From NCBI GenBank assembly GCA_905250025.1, contig CAJNOJ010000285.1:35972-99971 (forward strand): a DNA stretch of 64,000 nt. The letters run 5' to 3'. The position numbers and the translations under genes were made by a program. The DNA is from Adineta ricciae (Eukaryota > Rotifera > Eurotatoria > Adinetida > Adinetidae). Numbering within the stretch: the stretch's first letter is position 1; the number at the start of each line of letters is the position of its first letter. Under the pieces are notes generated by a model. That model saw only the letters and a program-made list of their open reading frames with translations, did not search any database and had not been told where the DNA came from. Of the stretch, positions 35,534 to 47,611 are shown one piece after another.

Positions 35534-36479
35534 CTTTCGAGTAATGACATTAACTTCAGTTGTACAAGGAGAAAGACTTTTTTTTGTCGTTGATAGAACG
35601 AACTGTCAAAACCGAAGGTTAAAGAAAGAAAGAAAAAGGTAATTACTTTTGTAAAGCAGAACTTACGACGAATGGTTCGAAATTAGTCTGATGAGACATT
35701 CAAGGTGAGACTGAGAGAACAGGAGAAACTATATTACATATTTCTGCTTTGTTGGAAATTTTCATCTGTTTCACTTCTTATTATTCTTTGTATCAACTTA
35801 CATCTGGTTCAAACTAAAAATATAAATATTTATTTGATTGAGAATACAATAGATTCTCATCTATGATGAAGTGAAATGATTTTTTCATTTTGAGAAATTC
35901 TGAGAAAAAAGATTTCTTTGTATTTTCTGAAGAATTAGTTTATCAATTTCATATGTAAAAGAAGGATAATCACGCCCGTGATTTATTTAACTTTCGGTAC
36001 AAGTTATCGTGGTATTAAGCGTATTAATTTCAAAGTTAATCCTATCTCATGGATTCGCTCAAATGCATAATGTTAGAAATGAGTAATTAGGTTAATCGAC
36101 AATGAAAGTTTCTAAAGAAGAAAATGATAATTTGCAGCACATGATCTGTTGTTTTTTTTTTACAGTGAAGAAGTAAATTCGACTTCTTGTATTTGTAAAA
36201 TTGTACTTCAGATTACATTGATCATATATTTGGCTCTTCGATTCCTTGAATTTCAAATAGAAATCTATAAAGAAAAATATCGTGTTTGGTTAGTTTTCTG
36301 ACATTGTTCAATGCACCTAGAAATACAGTCTTTCAATAATTATGTGGTAAAATAGAGAAGGAAATAGGCCCTTCTTTCTCCCAAGTGACATGAACATTGC
36401 TTTCTTTTACAAATCAAGAAAAAGATTTTTGGATGATCAACATTTAAAGAACAAAGCAAAATAAATACATACGTATGTT

Positions 36480-37066
36480 ATCGTTCTTTGATTACAAACA
36501 GCAACACAACAGATCAATCGTTATTTGACAATATTTCTTCTTTCATTGGGTGTTATCAGATATTTATGTAATTGTTTGGATTTTACTCATCGAAATCTTC
36601 GTTCCAATCAATGTTGTGTCTATTTTCTCGCTGCAGTTTTAGTCAAATTTCTTGATTGTCTTACTGCAGATCAAATCAATACACCGATTCAATGTTATTC
36701 TGTTTCCAATGTATGTTTAATGTATAATAATCTTGCACAAGCTTTTTTGATTATTATCACTCCGATCGTACTCATGTTTGTCTTTGGTTTTGATACAATT
36801 AAGAATATTCATCAAAGTTAAAGAATAGTTCGAATTTCAACGAGTGAACCAGTTGTGTCAAGAAATCGAAGAAGTAAAAATAGTTTAACACGAATGTTAT
36901 TTTTACAAATCTTTATCGTTCCTGTATTGATTTTATCATTTTGCTCTGATAGTTCTTTATTTATCTTGAACATCATCTCAAAGAAAAGATCTTCTTCAAT
37001 AAACATTCATAGAGTTGGGAAGGAAAATACTGCGACCTTTAATATACTATCATTGATGGAAATGTA
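36480..37066 (+). pseudogene. GPCR relic
   Basis: Two plus-strand frames carry 7TM-like pieces: one with VIRYLCNCLDFTHRNLRSNQ (end of TM3 and ICL2-like) and PIQCYSVSNVCLMYNN (ECL2-like), ending at a stop after IKNIHQS; the next, slightly downstream, with RSKNSLTRMLFLQIFIVPVL (TM6-like). The start, TM1-2 and the DRY-type motif are missing. The matching stretch in copy 1 (near 18210-18330) is mostly deleted. Confidence 0.55.
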
Positions 37067-37264
37067 GGAATGTCTTCGATTTCATTGGAAATTGATGTTC
37101 TAGAAATGATAGAAGCTGAAGTAGAAAAACAAGATAATGGATAATAACATAATCTGTTTCTTGGTACACACTCAGCTCTATTATGATAAAAAAAAGATAA
37201 GGAAACTAAATACACTATGATTAACTTTTCATATTCTTGTACGTATTTGTGAGTGAAATTGGAT

Positions 37265-40070
37265 TCAGAGAAGAATACATGCAGTCGATTTCGGTGTTGA
37301 TGAAGAAGACGTTGACAAACTCATGATTTCACGTCGAACGACGGGAAGTTTGAGAAGAGAATTTTTAAATCGATCAAAAATATATTCTTCGAGTTCATCA
37401 TCTGCATAAGTCTTTGCATAACGACGAGCATATTTCAAAAATTCATTCTTCGGATCTGTTTGTAGTTTAAGAGCATATTGATTGATTTCATTCACGGACT
37501 GAAAATCAAATAATTTCACCAACGTATCAGGTACATTGTGAGTATGAAACCATTTCCGAATATCTTCTCGAGTCCATTCTTCCGGCGATTTCTCTTTATC
37601 AAAACCGGTTGACTGGATTTTATCGTTTTCCTTTTGCGACTGTGCGGGTGTCTCATGCTGTTTTGTTCGTTGTGGTTGTAATGATTGTCCATTCGTTTCG
37701 CTGATAGTAGCTTCGATCGTCTTCAACATTTCTTGAACTTTAGTAGTATTCAGTTCTTTTGTGTCATTTGTGAAACGAACATATTTGCGATCAGCAATGT
37801 GAATATCTACAAACAATGATTTGTTACATTATACAACAAATAGGTTTTACTCTCCGTATTTAGAAATTTGACTACAAAGTACACGGGCGTTATATTGGTC
37901 TCTGACACCTGCTAAATCGATCTAAGTCTCTTAGGTAAAAGTTATCAGTATGTAAAAGACAACATACCAAGCCAATCACAATCACCAGGTTTACCGAAAT
38001 AGATAGGAATAATAGGTTTGTTGCGTTTGAAAGCAAAAGTAAATTCTTTTCGACACGACCTGCTGTTGTAATAATCTTGCGAGAGAAGACATATGACAAG
38101 ATTTGCTTCTCCAATACCACGAGCAATCTTTTCCCATAAATCTTCACTAGATGAACAATGATCGCGATCAATCCAAATTCGAAAGAGATCTTCATCTTTT
38201 TTCAATGCTGTGAGAATTTTATCGCAAAATTCATTGTTATCATGAGCATAGCTAATCATAACCATCGCTTTACTCTTGTTCGTATCTGAAGCGATCGGCA
38301 GATTCGGAATACGATTTTCCTCTTTTTCCGATGTCACATTAAGATTGTGAAGAATACCATTAGAAGCATTTCTCGAACTTTCCATAGAACGTGAAACATA
38401 TTGATGAGTCGTTTTCTCATCATTGCCCAGAGATATAGTTTTGATGATCTCCAGTAACTTTTCATTTTGCTTCAGTTTTGTTTTATACCGATCTTGGAAG
38501 GAAATACTCCAGAGAATGTTTAATAGAGCTGTGATTACAAGTTGTTTACGATAATCGTTCTTGGCAGATGGACCTTGAAAGGCGATGAGTAAGTCGACAA
38601 ATAAAGCAATTGTCGCTGATAATGTTAGTTGTGGCTCAGTTTCTGCATGATTGAAGACATATTCAAGTGAATGATCATCCACAAACAGTTTGACGAATAC
38701 GGTCAAAGGCTCAGACACATGAAAGCCATCGCCCTCACGATAATCATCCTCCTAAATAAGAAGAGCTTATAGCACCGCTATTTTTAACCGCTGAACGGCA
38801 AGGGTAAGAGTAGTGATGGGTAAAAAGAAGATACATCCTTACTCTAATTCTCTGACTTTATTTTAGTATTTCAAACTTACTTGGGCGGCATCAATAGTCA
38901 TTTGTAAGAGTTGATTAAGAATTCTGTTCTTTCGTTTATTATTTGAACGAATTTCTTCGACTGTTGACAGATGAGCNACCGCTGAACGGCAAGGGTAAGA
39001 GTAGTGATGGGTAAAAAGAAGATACATCCTTACTCTAATTCTCTGACTTTATTTTAGTATTTCAAACTTACTTGGGCGGCATCAATAGTCATTTGTAAGA
39101 GTTGATTAAGAATTCTGTTCTTTCGTTTATTATTTGAACGAATTTCTTCGACTGTTGACAGATGAGCGGTCGCCATAGAAATGAGAAGATCACTTTTATC
39201 AGACAACTGTTCTTCGTAATCATTTTGAATATTCTGAAGAATATGCAGTCCATCAAATTTATTGAGTTCATCGGCGCCGTCATCGTGCCTTGAGATATTA
39301 TGAATAATACTGAAGGATTGTTGAGCTGCTGCGGATGAGAGTGTTACTACTTTTAACCATTCTAAGACCATTTTCGGCAAACCAGCATCGACCAACCATG
39401 GCACAACAACTGTAGAATCAGTTAGATTCCAGAAAAATGATAGAATACAACTTGCTAAACTACTGTCATCGACTTCTTCAGTGCAGATCGCAGTCGCCTC
39501 ATGCACATTGCGTTCCACCCATTTACACATTGCGCAGAATAAGTTAATGTATTTACGGCTAGCAGTATCCGTCTTAATAAAACTAACCTCGTCAACAATG
39601 GAGGTAGCAATGCTTAAAAGCGCACAAATCACCAATTCATAGAATTTTGCTTGCGCTATTATTGTTTGTTGATTATCATTTAAATACGTGTACATTTCTG
39701 GTTTACAGAGCAAATTGAGAGATGTAAAGAAAACCTTACGTGTGAACAATATTCTTTCTTTCGAATCAGATTCAGGTGGAACCTGTAGCATTACTTCTTC
39801 AAAAAGATTCGCACAAATTTGAATATCATTCGCATCAGCATCTGTAGCTCTCGCAATATAATCGATCAGTTCAGAATATAATTCATTTGATTCTTGATAA
39901 CGGTCTTGTGCACTCGCATCACTGTCATGTAATTTTTGAAGTTGATCGCGTATACTTTGAAGACTTTTCTTCGATGTATCCGTTGATTCTTTCCCATCCA
40001 GCGATGATTTATTCACAGATTCTTTTTCTGCTTTAAAAACATCGCATTTAGTTTCTTCAGTTTCATCCAT
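37265..40070 (-). CDS. ARM-like/TIR/SAM protein with C-terminal CaaX box, copy 2
   Basis: Exons 40070-39072, 38751-37968 and 37806-37265 (the last two exactly as long as in copy 1) give 774 aa. The TIR keeps MVMISYAHD, WIDRDHCSSSEDLWEKIA and CLLSQDYYNS, and the SAM-like region and terminal CILL prenylation box are conserved. The ARM-like middle of exon 1 differs strongly from copy 1 while the first 110 codons and part of intron 1 are nearly identical. Intron 1 (38752-39071) is inflated by a 190-bp exact duplication around the n at 38977, which is probably artificial. All frames are open, so both copies look functional. Confidence 0.8.
38787..39167. repeat. Exact 190-bp direct duplication around an n join
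   Basis: 38787-38976 and 38978-39167 are identical base for base, separated by the single n at 38977. The repeat covers intron 1 and the end of exon 1 of the TIR-SAM copy. This is what an uncollapsed overlap between two contig ends looks like. Confidence 0.85.
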
Positions 40071-40168
40071 CTTGCAGAAATTTGTATGCTGACGACGTAT
40101 GTTTGTTTGAAGTCTTTTTATAGTAAGAATAAGAATGATTTCTCCCGCACTGAGCGGAAACGTAAATG

Positions 40169-40184
40169 NNNNNNNNNNNNNNNN
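40169..40184. other. Assembly gap (16 Ns)
   Basis: It joins sequence matching 21304 (left) to sequence matching 24585 (right). The 3280 bp present in copy 1 between those points, including the 5' half of the GPCR gene, are replaced by the gap. Confidence 0.9.
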
Positions 40185-40725
40185 TATTCCAACACTTTAT
40201 TGCTATGAGATTAATCAATTTACTAAACCAGTTCCATGTTATCAACAAAACAGCGAATGTGGATTAGCAGATATTGTGAATTATTTCGTTTTTCAATCTG
40301 TTGGTCCACCTATATTCATGCTCATATTTACCATTGGCACTATAATGCACATTCGGCAAGGTCATCAAATTTGACCAGATATTCCACTTTCAGTAGTAAC
40401 AAATCCTTCGACAATAATGCATAACAAAACAAGAATCAATCGAAAAACTAATCGGGCAAACACACGATTACTCTATGCTCAAGTTATTGTATATCTTCTT
40501 TGCTCGATACCACTTTTTACTATGAAATTATATGCACTTATTCCACTCTCAATCGTCAAAAGTGATGTTCGAATATCTGTCGAAGCACTTCTTCTAAATG
40601 TTGCTCTTTGGTTTAGTTTGATTGACAAAATCTTTTCATTTTATATTTATACATTATCAAGTAGACATTTTCGGCAAGAACTTATGAAACTTTTCAGAAA
40701 AAACATCCAACAACGACAGAATTAA
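40185..40725 (+). pseudogene. Orphan GPCR, copy 2, truncated and with a nonsense change
   Basis: Colinear with 24585-25125. TM1-3 are lost at the gap. A TGA at 40372-40374 replaces a glycine codon of the intact copy in intracellular loop 3, and downstream TM6, TM7 and the FRQELMKLF tail remain readable. Frames before and after the stop are otherwise unbroken, which points to a recent loss. Confidence 0.75.
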
Positions 40726-40999
40726 TCATCGCTTCTTTTGAAAACTTTGAATTCTAGCTTCTTTAGTTTCGCAAATAAATCTTATTCTAAAATGAGATGA
40801 ATCTCGATAGACGTACAGTATTTGCTTGTAATTCACACATTTCTTACCATCGAATTAAATTACTTTCAAATTCTTTAAAGTATTTATTGCACAAATTGAT
40901 TATTAAATGATAATATTCTTTGATAGTTCTTCAGAAAGATGAATAGTTCCTATCTATAGATCTATCAATTAAGGTAATCGATTTCTTTTTGGTCCTTTG

Positions 41000-42440
41000 T
41001 CAATTTTCTCAAAACAATGAAATTGTGTCCATTTTCTTGTTACTTGACACGTGACATTGACATTATGGTCAAATCAAAGTTGAATTAATCCATCAGTACG
41101 AATACCACTATTAGGACTGATCGAAAGTGATTTAGATACTATTTTGATTTTGGTCAATCCTGATTGTAATTCTAACACAGAACTAACGGGATTTACTTTT
41201 CAAAATAAAAATAGATTTATCCTAAAATTATTTTTCATCTGAATGACAAATCTGTGTAAATAGAAAGTAACACTCCAAGCATCATTCTCACATTTCAACC
41301 AATATTCACAATAGGTATGTGCTCACATCTTCATAACCATGAATTTCATCGAAAATAAACTTGTCCTTTGGTATTTATTAGTATCCTAATCGATCAATGT
41401 TCCATTAGACATTGAAAGTACATCAACGCAATATGACGATGATGATGATACATTCACTGCTGTGCTTATACTAACGAAGAAAATAAACTGACAAGAATTA
41501 GAAGTTCGTTTCGATTTTCACATTTACTGTCACACATGGGTTGTGAAAACTAACTTGTATTTTTCGAAGATTATACGTGACTTGTCTTGTTAAGTAAACG
41601 ACAGTAAACATTGATAAATAATTAAATAATCCTAATGCGACTTGATTCTCCGTCGAAAATGTTAATCGATTCAAGTTGCTGACATATTCACTCGTAATAT
41701 TAGTCATACTTGTCGAGAAAGAACAAACTGATCCACATCGTGATGCTTGTGTCCATAAAACATCCAAATATGTTACTCTCAGACTACCGCTAATGTTTAC
41801 GTAGCCACTTTTATAACTGGATTTAACGTAGGATTCGTTGCGAACAAGAGTTGACTTCTCAGAAATTTGTAATAATTGTGTTTGACCAGCTAGTTCTAAT
41901 CGAGATGTACTGAAAGGTAATACTGGCAAACTTACCATCGAATAGTTATCCGTTTCATAATAAAACAAAGAATATAAACGCTAAAGTACGGCTAACAGTT
42001 CCATTCTGAATAGAACAAGTAGTCGAATCAACAAGACATGAGCCATCAATGTTGTTTTTCTTCGTTGTTGTATTAGAATCATCATCATTATTGAGAGAGT
42101 CGTTGAGAAATGGAGTCCATGCACTATTGACACACGGTTATATTGAGTGAACCTACCTCCAATATTCACATATCCTGTTCAACATGTCATTTCCACATAA
42201 GATCCCGATAATATACAATTATCATCTAATTGATCTCTTTATAAATTATAATTTCCATTCATTGTCATTGTCGATAGACAATGAATATTATGGGAGAACA
42301 TACATTAACAGATTGGTAATGAACCTACGATCCATTGTTATAACAAATCACACGAAAACGAACAGTTGAATTAAATCGAAATCCTGGAGCACAAACATAT
42401 TCCAAATACGCACACAGTAGTTGATGTCTCTACTCTCAGA
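41000..42440 (-). pseudogene. Decayed secreted-protein gene with sushi/CCP-like pieces, copy 2
   Basis: The longer counterpart of 25330-26330. A 156-codon open stretch (41968-41498) contains SSYKSGYVNISGSLRVTY and several Asn-glycosylation sites, and an upstream frame reads CAPGFRFNSTVRFRVICYNNG. Stops and frame changes separate the pieces. The family call is tentative. Confidence 0.35.
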
Positions 42441-42529
42441 CATCATGTAATGCAAAAGAAACACATAAGCAAAGTATCGACGGAGAAAATATTTTTCATC
42501 CAATAAATTTATTTTCATTCATTTTCTAG

Positions 42530-43747
42530 ATGGATATCGTTGTTTCTACTTCTGACAGTCCGGAAGCGTCACCTGATGATATCTTAATCGACTGTGACGA
42601 TTCCTCCGCAACAGCTGATGATTCACCATTACTTTCAGATGATCACTGAGCAGAACTCAATTTTGCACATCATCCACCTTCTTTTGATGAAAACAATCCC
42701 GTTGGTAGAAGATGTCCAATTTCAGTCAAAAAACGACTTCTAATCGGTTGTCTTCTTGGATCATCAATAACACTTTTAGCAGTGATTTCAACTGGATTCA
42801 TTCTATCAAAAAAATTATCGAAAAATTTCGATACGACGATAACAACAACAGAAACTACTTTACCAAATCAATCCTCAACAAGTGAGTCAAGGGTTTCGTC
42901 TAAAACTCCAATAATTGTACTATTTTAGCAACAATCGAAACTGTAACATTTTCATCGAAATTCTGTTCAATTCCAACTGTAAATGGTAAATGGAATGAAT
43001 CAGGTTTTCTATTAATAAATCCCGGAAGTGAATGTTCTTCAAATGAATATGGTTTATGTAATCCTGGAGATTTCTTTTTTGATGATATTCACAATACTCT
43101 TTATGTTGCTGATACAAAAAATGATCGAATACAAAAATATTCTCTAAATGGATCATTTAATCCGAATCCAGGTCTTCTTGGAGTTACTGTAGCCAGTAGA
43201 AATCTTTCTTCTCCACAATCTCTCTTTGTTGATGTTCAAACAGAAGATATTTATATTTTGGATTTTCTTAAAAATGATACAACTGATAATAAAGCAGACA
43301 TTGTTTCGTATCGTGTTCATTTATGGAAGAAAAACGATCAAATTGGAAAGATTTTACTGAGCGAACAAGGTGAATATTTATATTCACAATTTATTCATCG
43401 TTTAAGATTGGATAAACAAATGAATATTTATGTTGGAACGAGATATTTCATTAAGAAATGGTTGAAATCAACTGATTATACCCAAAATGTCATTGTAGCG
43501 GGGGAAAGCCAATTGAATTTAACCGCACAAAGTAATCTTTGGGATCCAGTGGGATTTGTTGTTGCTGATGATTTAACATTATTTATCGCTGATTGGCANT
43601 CAGAAACGAGTCATTGTTACAGATCAAGGTGAATTCAGAAGTAGTTGCTATTTTGGTCAAAGAGCAATTCGAACTGACCGATTTGGAAATATTTTCCTCT
43701 TAGGGGATAATCAACTATGTCAATTTTCTTTGCAAATAACTACATAA
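42530..43747 (+). pseudogene. Type II membrane NHL-like protein, copy 2, broken
   Basis: Matches 26520-27895. An in-frame TGA at 42647-42649 (codon 40) replaces a Leu codon of copy 1, before the TM. At the n (43599) 159 bp present in copy 1 (27589-27747) are missing. The intron and most of the propeller remain readable. The nonsense codon is in the sequence itself and does not depend on the join. Confidence 0.8.
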
Positions 43748-43830
43748 AAACTTTATTTTTGATCTTATTTGAAGTGCACTTCTTCATTTCACTATTTATA
43801 TATGTTAAAAAATCTTTGAAAGAAAAAGTA

Positions 43831-44550
43831 TTAAAGATCTGAACGTGTGTTTTGATGTTGTTGAATAAATAATTTAACAAAATGAGTAACAAGTTCGGGT
43901 TGTTCCTGAGGAAATGAATGATTGGAATCGTTTAATAATGTATCGTAACCATATTGAAACCATTGAGAAAGACCTGCTCGAATAACATGAACTTTGATTT
44001 GGTGAATAAATTTCGAATTTTGAACAATTTGACGAATATCTGATTCTCGATGAACACTTATTTGATACAAATGCCGAGCTCTTTCAGGTGTACAATGAAG
44101 TTTGCTGTTTTCATCAATTGCATAGGAACAACAATCACGAAGAACATCTTTTGGCCATGAAAAAAGTCGAGAAGGTTTCTCCATATATGAAACCATTTCT
44201 TCTACTGAAGACCATTGGCCTCGTCGTGGTGCTAAATGTTCCGAAGTCTTCGAATGTTGATCACTTTGTTCATAGTAAAATGAAGAAAAGATTCCGGGAT
44301 CTAGTAAAAGTAAAGAGCGAAAGATTGATTTCGATACCAACCAAAGAATTCTTCTTCGATTAATCGAGAATTTCGATAAAATTTAATGTCCGCGAAAGTC
44401 AATCAAAATCACGTGATATCCTGATAAAGCTTCGTTTATTAGTCGATCATAACATCGACTCACTAATGAACGTTTTGGTAAAGTTAAAAAATGACTTATA
44501 GGATTTGAAGAAATCATCCGATGACAACGAAGAACTATCGAAGATAACAG
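43831..44550 (-). pseudogene. Alpha/beta-hydrolase, copy 2, broken
   Basis: Matches 27975-28952 but the start ATG has become CTG (44548-44550). A large internal stretch, including the HGG oxyanion region and the GHSLGG nucleophile elbow, is deleted, with a frame change near 44341-44383, and a further deletion removes the stretch before DLSQWFQ. The catalytic His region (SNHSFPQE) survives. Confidence 0.82.
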
Positions 44551-44650
44551 TTCATATCTCATCCTTTGATTGGTGAAAGTTTCTTGTATTATAGAACAAA
44601 TGAAAAGTCGGAGGGCGCGCTGTGATACATTGTTATTCGATATTTTCGTT

Positions 44651-45241
44651 TTAAAATCCATCGGGTTTTCCACCTTTCCGTCGATCACAATTTGCCCAAA
44701 ATTCATTCAATTCTTCTTTCCATTCAATTCCTTGAACGGCTGAACCAATTGAATCAGCAGAGACGATCTGATGACCACGTTTTTTCAATTCATTGATTAT
44801 TTTCTACAAAAATAAAAAACAAAATTCTCTCCGAAAAATGAGAGATATCGTTTTACTTCGTCAAATCCTTGTTCGACAATAATTTCATTTGGTAATAATT
44901 GTGAATGAATTCGTGAAGAATCAATTGTTGTTTTAATATTTTGTTTAAACAACCAATTAATTAAAGAAACTTGTGCAACACTTGTCGTTATTCTTGGTCC
45001 TCCACTTCCACCTAAGATTTGAATCCAATGTTCTTTTATTTTATCCCAAAGAATGACTGGTGACATTGATGACACAGGTCGTTTTCCAGGAGATATATAA
45101 TTCGCTGGACTTGATGGAATTCCAAATTGATTTGATGTATTTCTCGTTGAAAAACTATCCATTTGATTATTATAGAAAATTCCAGTGTGTTTACCGAGAA
45201 CTTTCGAACCAAAACTATCGGATAAAAGAAAAGATATTTGA
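44651..45241 (-). pseudogene. Gamma-glutamyltransferase, copy 2, C-terminal part only
   Basis: Colinear with 29084-29672. It holds the last exon ending KPDGF and the exon with FGSKVLGKHTGIFYNN, NNQMDSFS and GGSGGPRI, and is cut at the n at 45242. The coding sequence present is open and nearly identical to copy 1. The rest of the gene is not in this window, so whether it is truly truncated is undecided. Confidence 0.75.
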
Positions 45242-45464
45242 NCATTCAAAGATTGGGGGGGGGGCGCGTATTCTAAAACATCATACGTAAAGTACATAGC
45301 TTAATTTTCCTGAGGAAATCTATTATATAAATTTCTGTTCGAGCATTTTTTTTCAAAAAAACCCATAAAGGCTAGTTCGGTTCGTAATTCATTCGAGTTA
45401 ATATTAGAAAAACTACAAATTTCACACAAGTTTTACTCTTGTGTTCTTTAAATGGGACCATTCT

Positions 45465-47580
45465 TCAGCAAAACCTAACAAATCTCTTTCTTCTGAAGAA
45501 ATTATCAACCATGCCAGGGTGGGTGAGGGTGTTTTTAACCAATTTTAATTTCGAAAAACAGCGTTCATTTGTCGCAACAGTTCTTGGTAATGCAAGAAGA
45601 AATTGATAAATACGTGTAGTATTTGGATATTCGTGTCGAATTATTTTAATTTTATCAATAAGTTCGGTCATATCAGTATAATTATCGAAGTCATTTTTTA
45701 ACAGCTGGAATTCTGAGTATAAGAGTTCAGGACTTGAACTACCAGGTAGAATATCACAAATTTTCTTAGCATTTGCAAGAGTTAGTTGATTTACACGGCC
45801 AGGAAAGATATTAGAAAAATGCTCAAGTTTTTCTTCAATTAACTTGTGGTATTCAGAAAATGCAACAATTAAATAATCCAGAATTTCACGCATTAATTTC
45901 ACATAATATTCAACACTAAAACAAACGAACTATAGACATAAGAGAACAAGAACTTCATGAATTCTTATACCGCTTCAAGCGAATACCAGTTTTAGAAGTC
46001 GAATCGATCCTCACAGATCGTTGTCGTTGATGATGATGTCGAGCGAATTCATTTTCAATATCAACACCATTACATAATGCTTGATCATCACATTCCTTAA
46101 ATGTAAAAATACTAGAGAATGATACTGCTGTAATGAATATTCCCGAACATCATTCAAAAGTACTATAGTGCTCAACTTTAGCTAATAAGGTTAATAACCA
46201 GTCCGTTTAGAAAATTGAGCATGACTGTTTTTACAAATTTAAATCTAATTTCTCTAAAACTTGCATGTCGAAATATCAATTTGTTTTCGAAATGTTTTAT
46301 TTGTAGTTATCGATCTACCTTAATGAGATTTTGTAAAAATAAGTCATAATTTCTCCATTCCATCAACACTTTGTTTGTATTGAGAAGAGGATGAGATGCT
46401 GTAACAAGATCCGAGATTTCTTTTGCAGATGCTAAGTGAGAGTTTGAGTTTGTCTTGTTACTTGATTTAGAAAATTTAGTAACAAATTGAATTCAAATGA
46501 TAAAATAGCTTCTCGTAAATTAATGCTCTGAAACGAAAACCTTCGTCAAAGACTTAATCAGAAGGCAGAATATTTACTTGTCCTTTTGCTTTTCGATCGT
46601 CTGGTGTAACTGTTTCATTTCTATCAACTTTCTCATCAATATGACTAATTATTAAATCAAATGTATTGATAATTTCCAGTAAAGAACGACATATAGCATT
46701 AATCGATTCATAGTTAGGGGACCATCGGGTGACTGATAAGCCTTTTACCGTTACAGCTGATGTTGATGAATTAATTTGAGCTCGAAATATATGATAACGA
46801 TTGATACTGCTACTGAGGAAAATGTATATTTCTTCGAGTAAATTGAAGAAACGAATGTATTCTGTTGAACACTCACAACCATGTTTTACGCCGAGACTTG
46901 CTGAATGACCACCACATGGTACATGAATGATATCACGTTTAAGTGCAACTTTCATACAATTTTGAACTCCACGTCTACAACCTGCCATATTAGGCGCATT
47001 ATCATAACACTGACCGACTAAGGAGTCAGTTGAAATGTAATAATCATGAAGTATAGAGAGAATAAAGTCACATATAGCTTGACCATTTTTGGTGGGCAAC
47101 TCTTTCAAAGCAACCACACGTTCATGTATATTCAAATCATGATCAACATATCGAATAACCAATGAATAAATTTCTCGATGACTGCAATCAGGAATAGAAT
47201 CTATCATGACCGAATAAAAGGGCGCATTTTGCACTTGTTGAACAATCAAATGAATGAGGTAAGTGCCAATCTGTTCGATAAATTCATCTTGACTACGAGC
47301 ACTCGTGTAGGTTACCTGAAAAACAATTTAGCAGAAGAAAAACAGTTTTACGGACAATTAGTGAATCTAACAGAGCAAACATCTGTAGATTTAAGTATTT
47401 CTTCGAGTTGATACAGTGAGTTTTTATTTATCTACATGTAAGGATTGAGTTGAGTATATATTATACTTACATGATGACTTTTGAATTTTTGGTCATCAAA
47501 CCATGAATTTAGTAAAGGATTATGACGACGTAATAAATTTATAAGTTGAATGAAATTATCTGTGAGAAAAGAATTTAATA
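45465..47580 (-). mobile_element. Degenerate hAT-superfamily transposase (DUF4371/ZMYM-like)
   Basis: Minus-strand pieces in order: LRRHNPLLNSWFDDQKF (about 47540), a DUF4371-like core at 47316-46554 (YTSARSQDEFIEQIG, SVMIDSIPDCSHREI, CYDNAPNMAGCRRGVQ, HVPCGGHSASL), HPLLNTNKVLMEWRNYDLF (about 46370), a basic segment near 46000, and a hAT C-terminal dimerisation region at 45902-45465 (YPNTTRIYQFLLALPRTVATNERCFSKLKLVKNTL). The pieces are separated by non-coding gaps and lie in different frames, so it is decayed or has several introns. I found no convincing terminal inverted repeats; the left side runs into a G10 run next to the n at 45242. Confidence 0.7.
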
Positions 47581-47611
47581 AAACAAAATTATATAGATAA
47601 TTGAAGATTGA

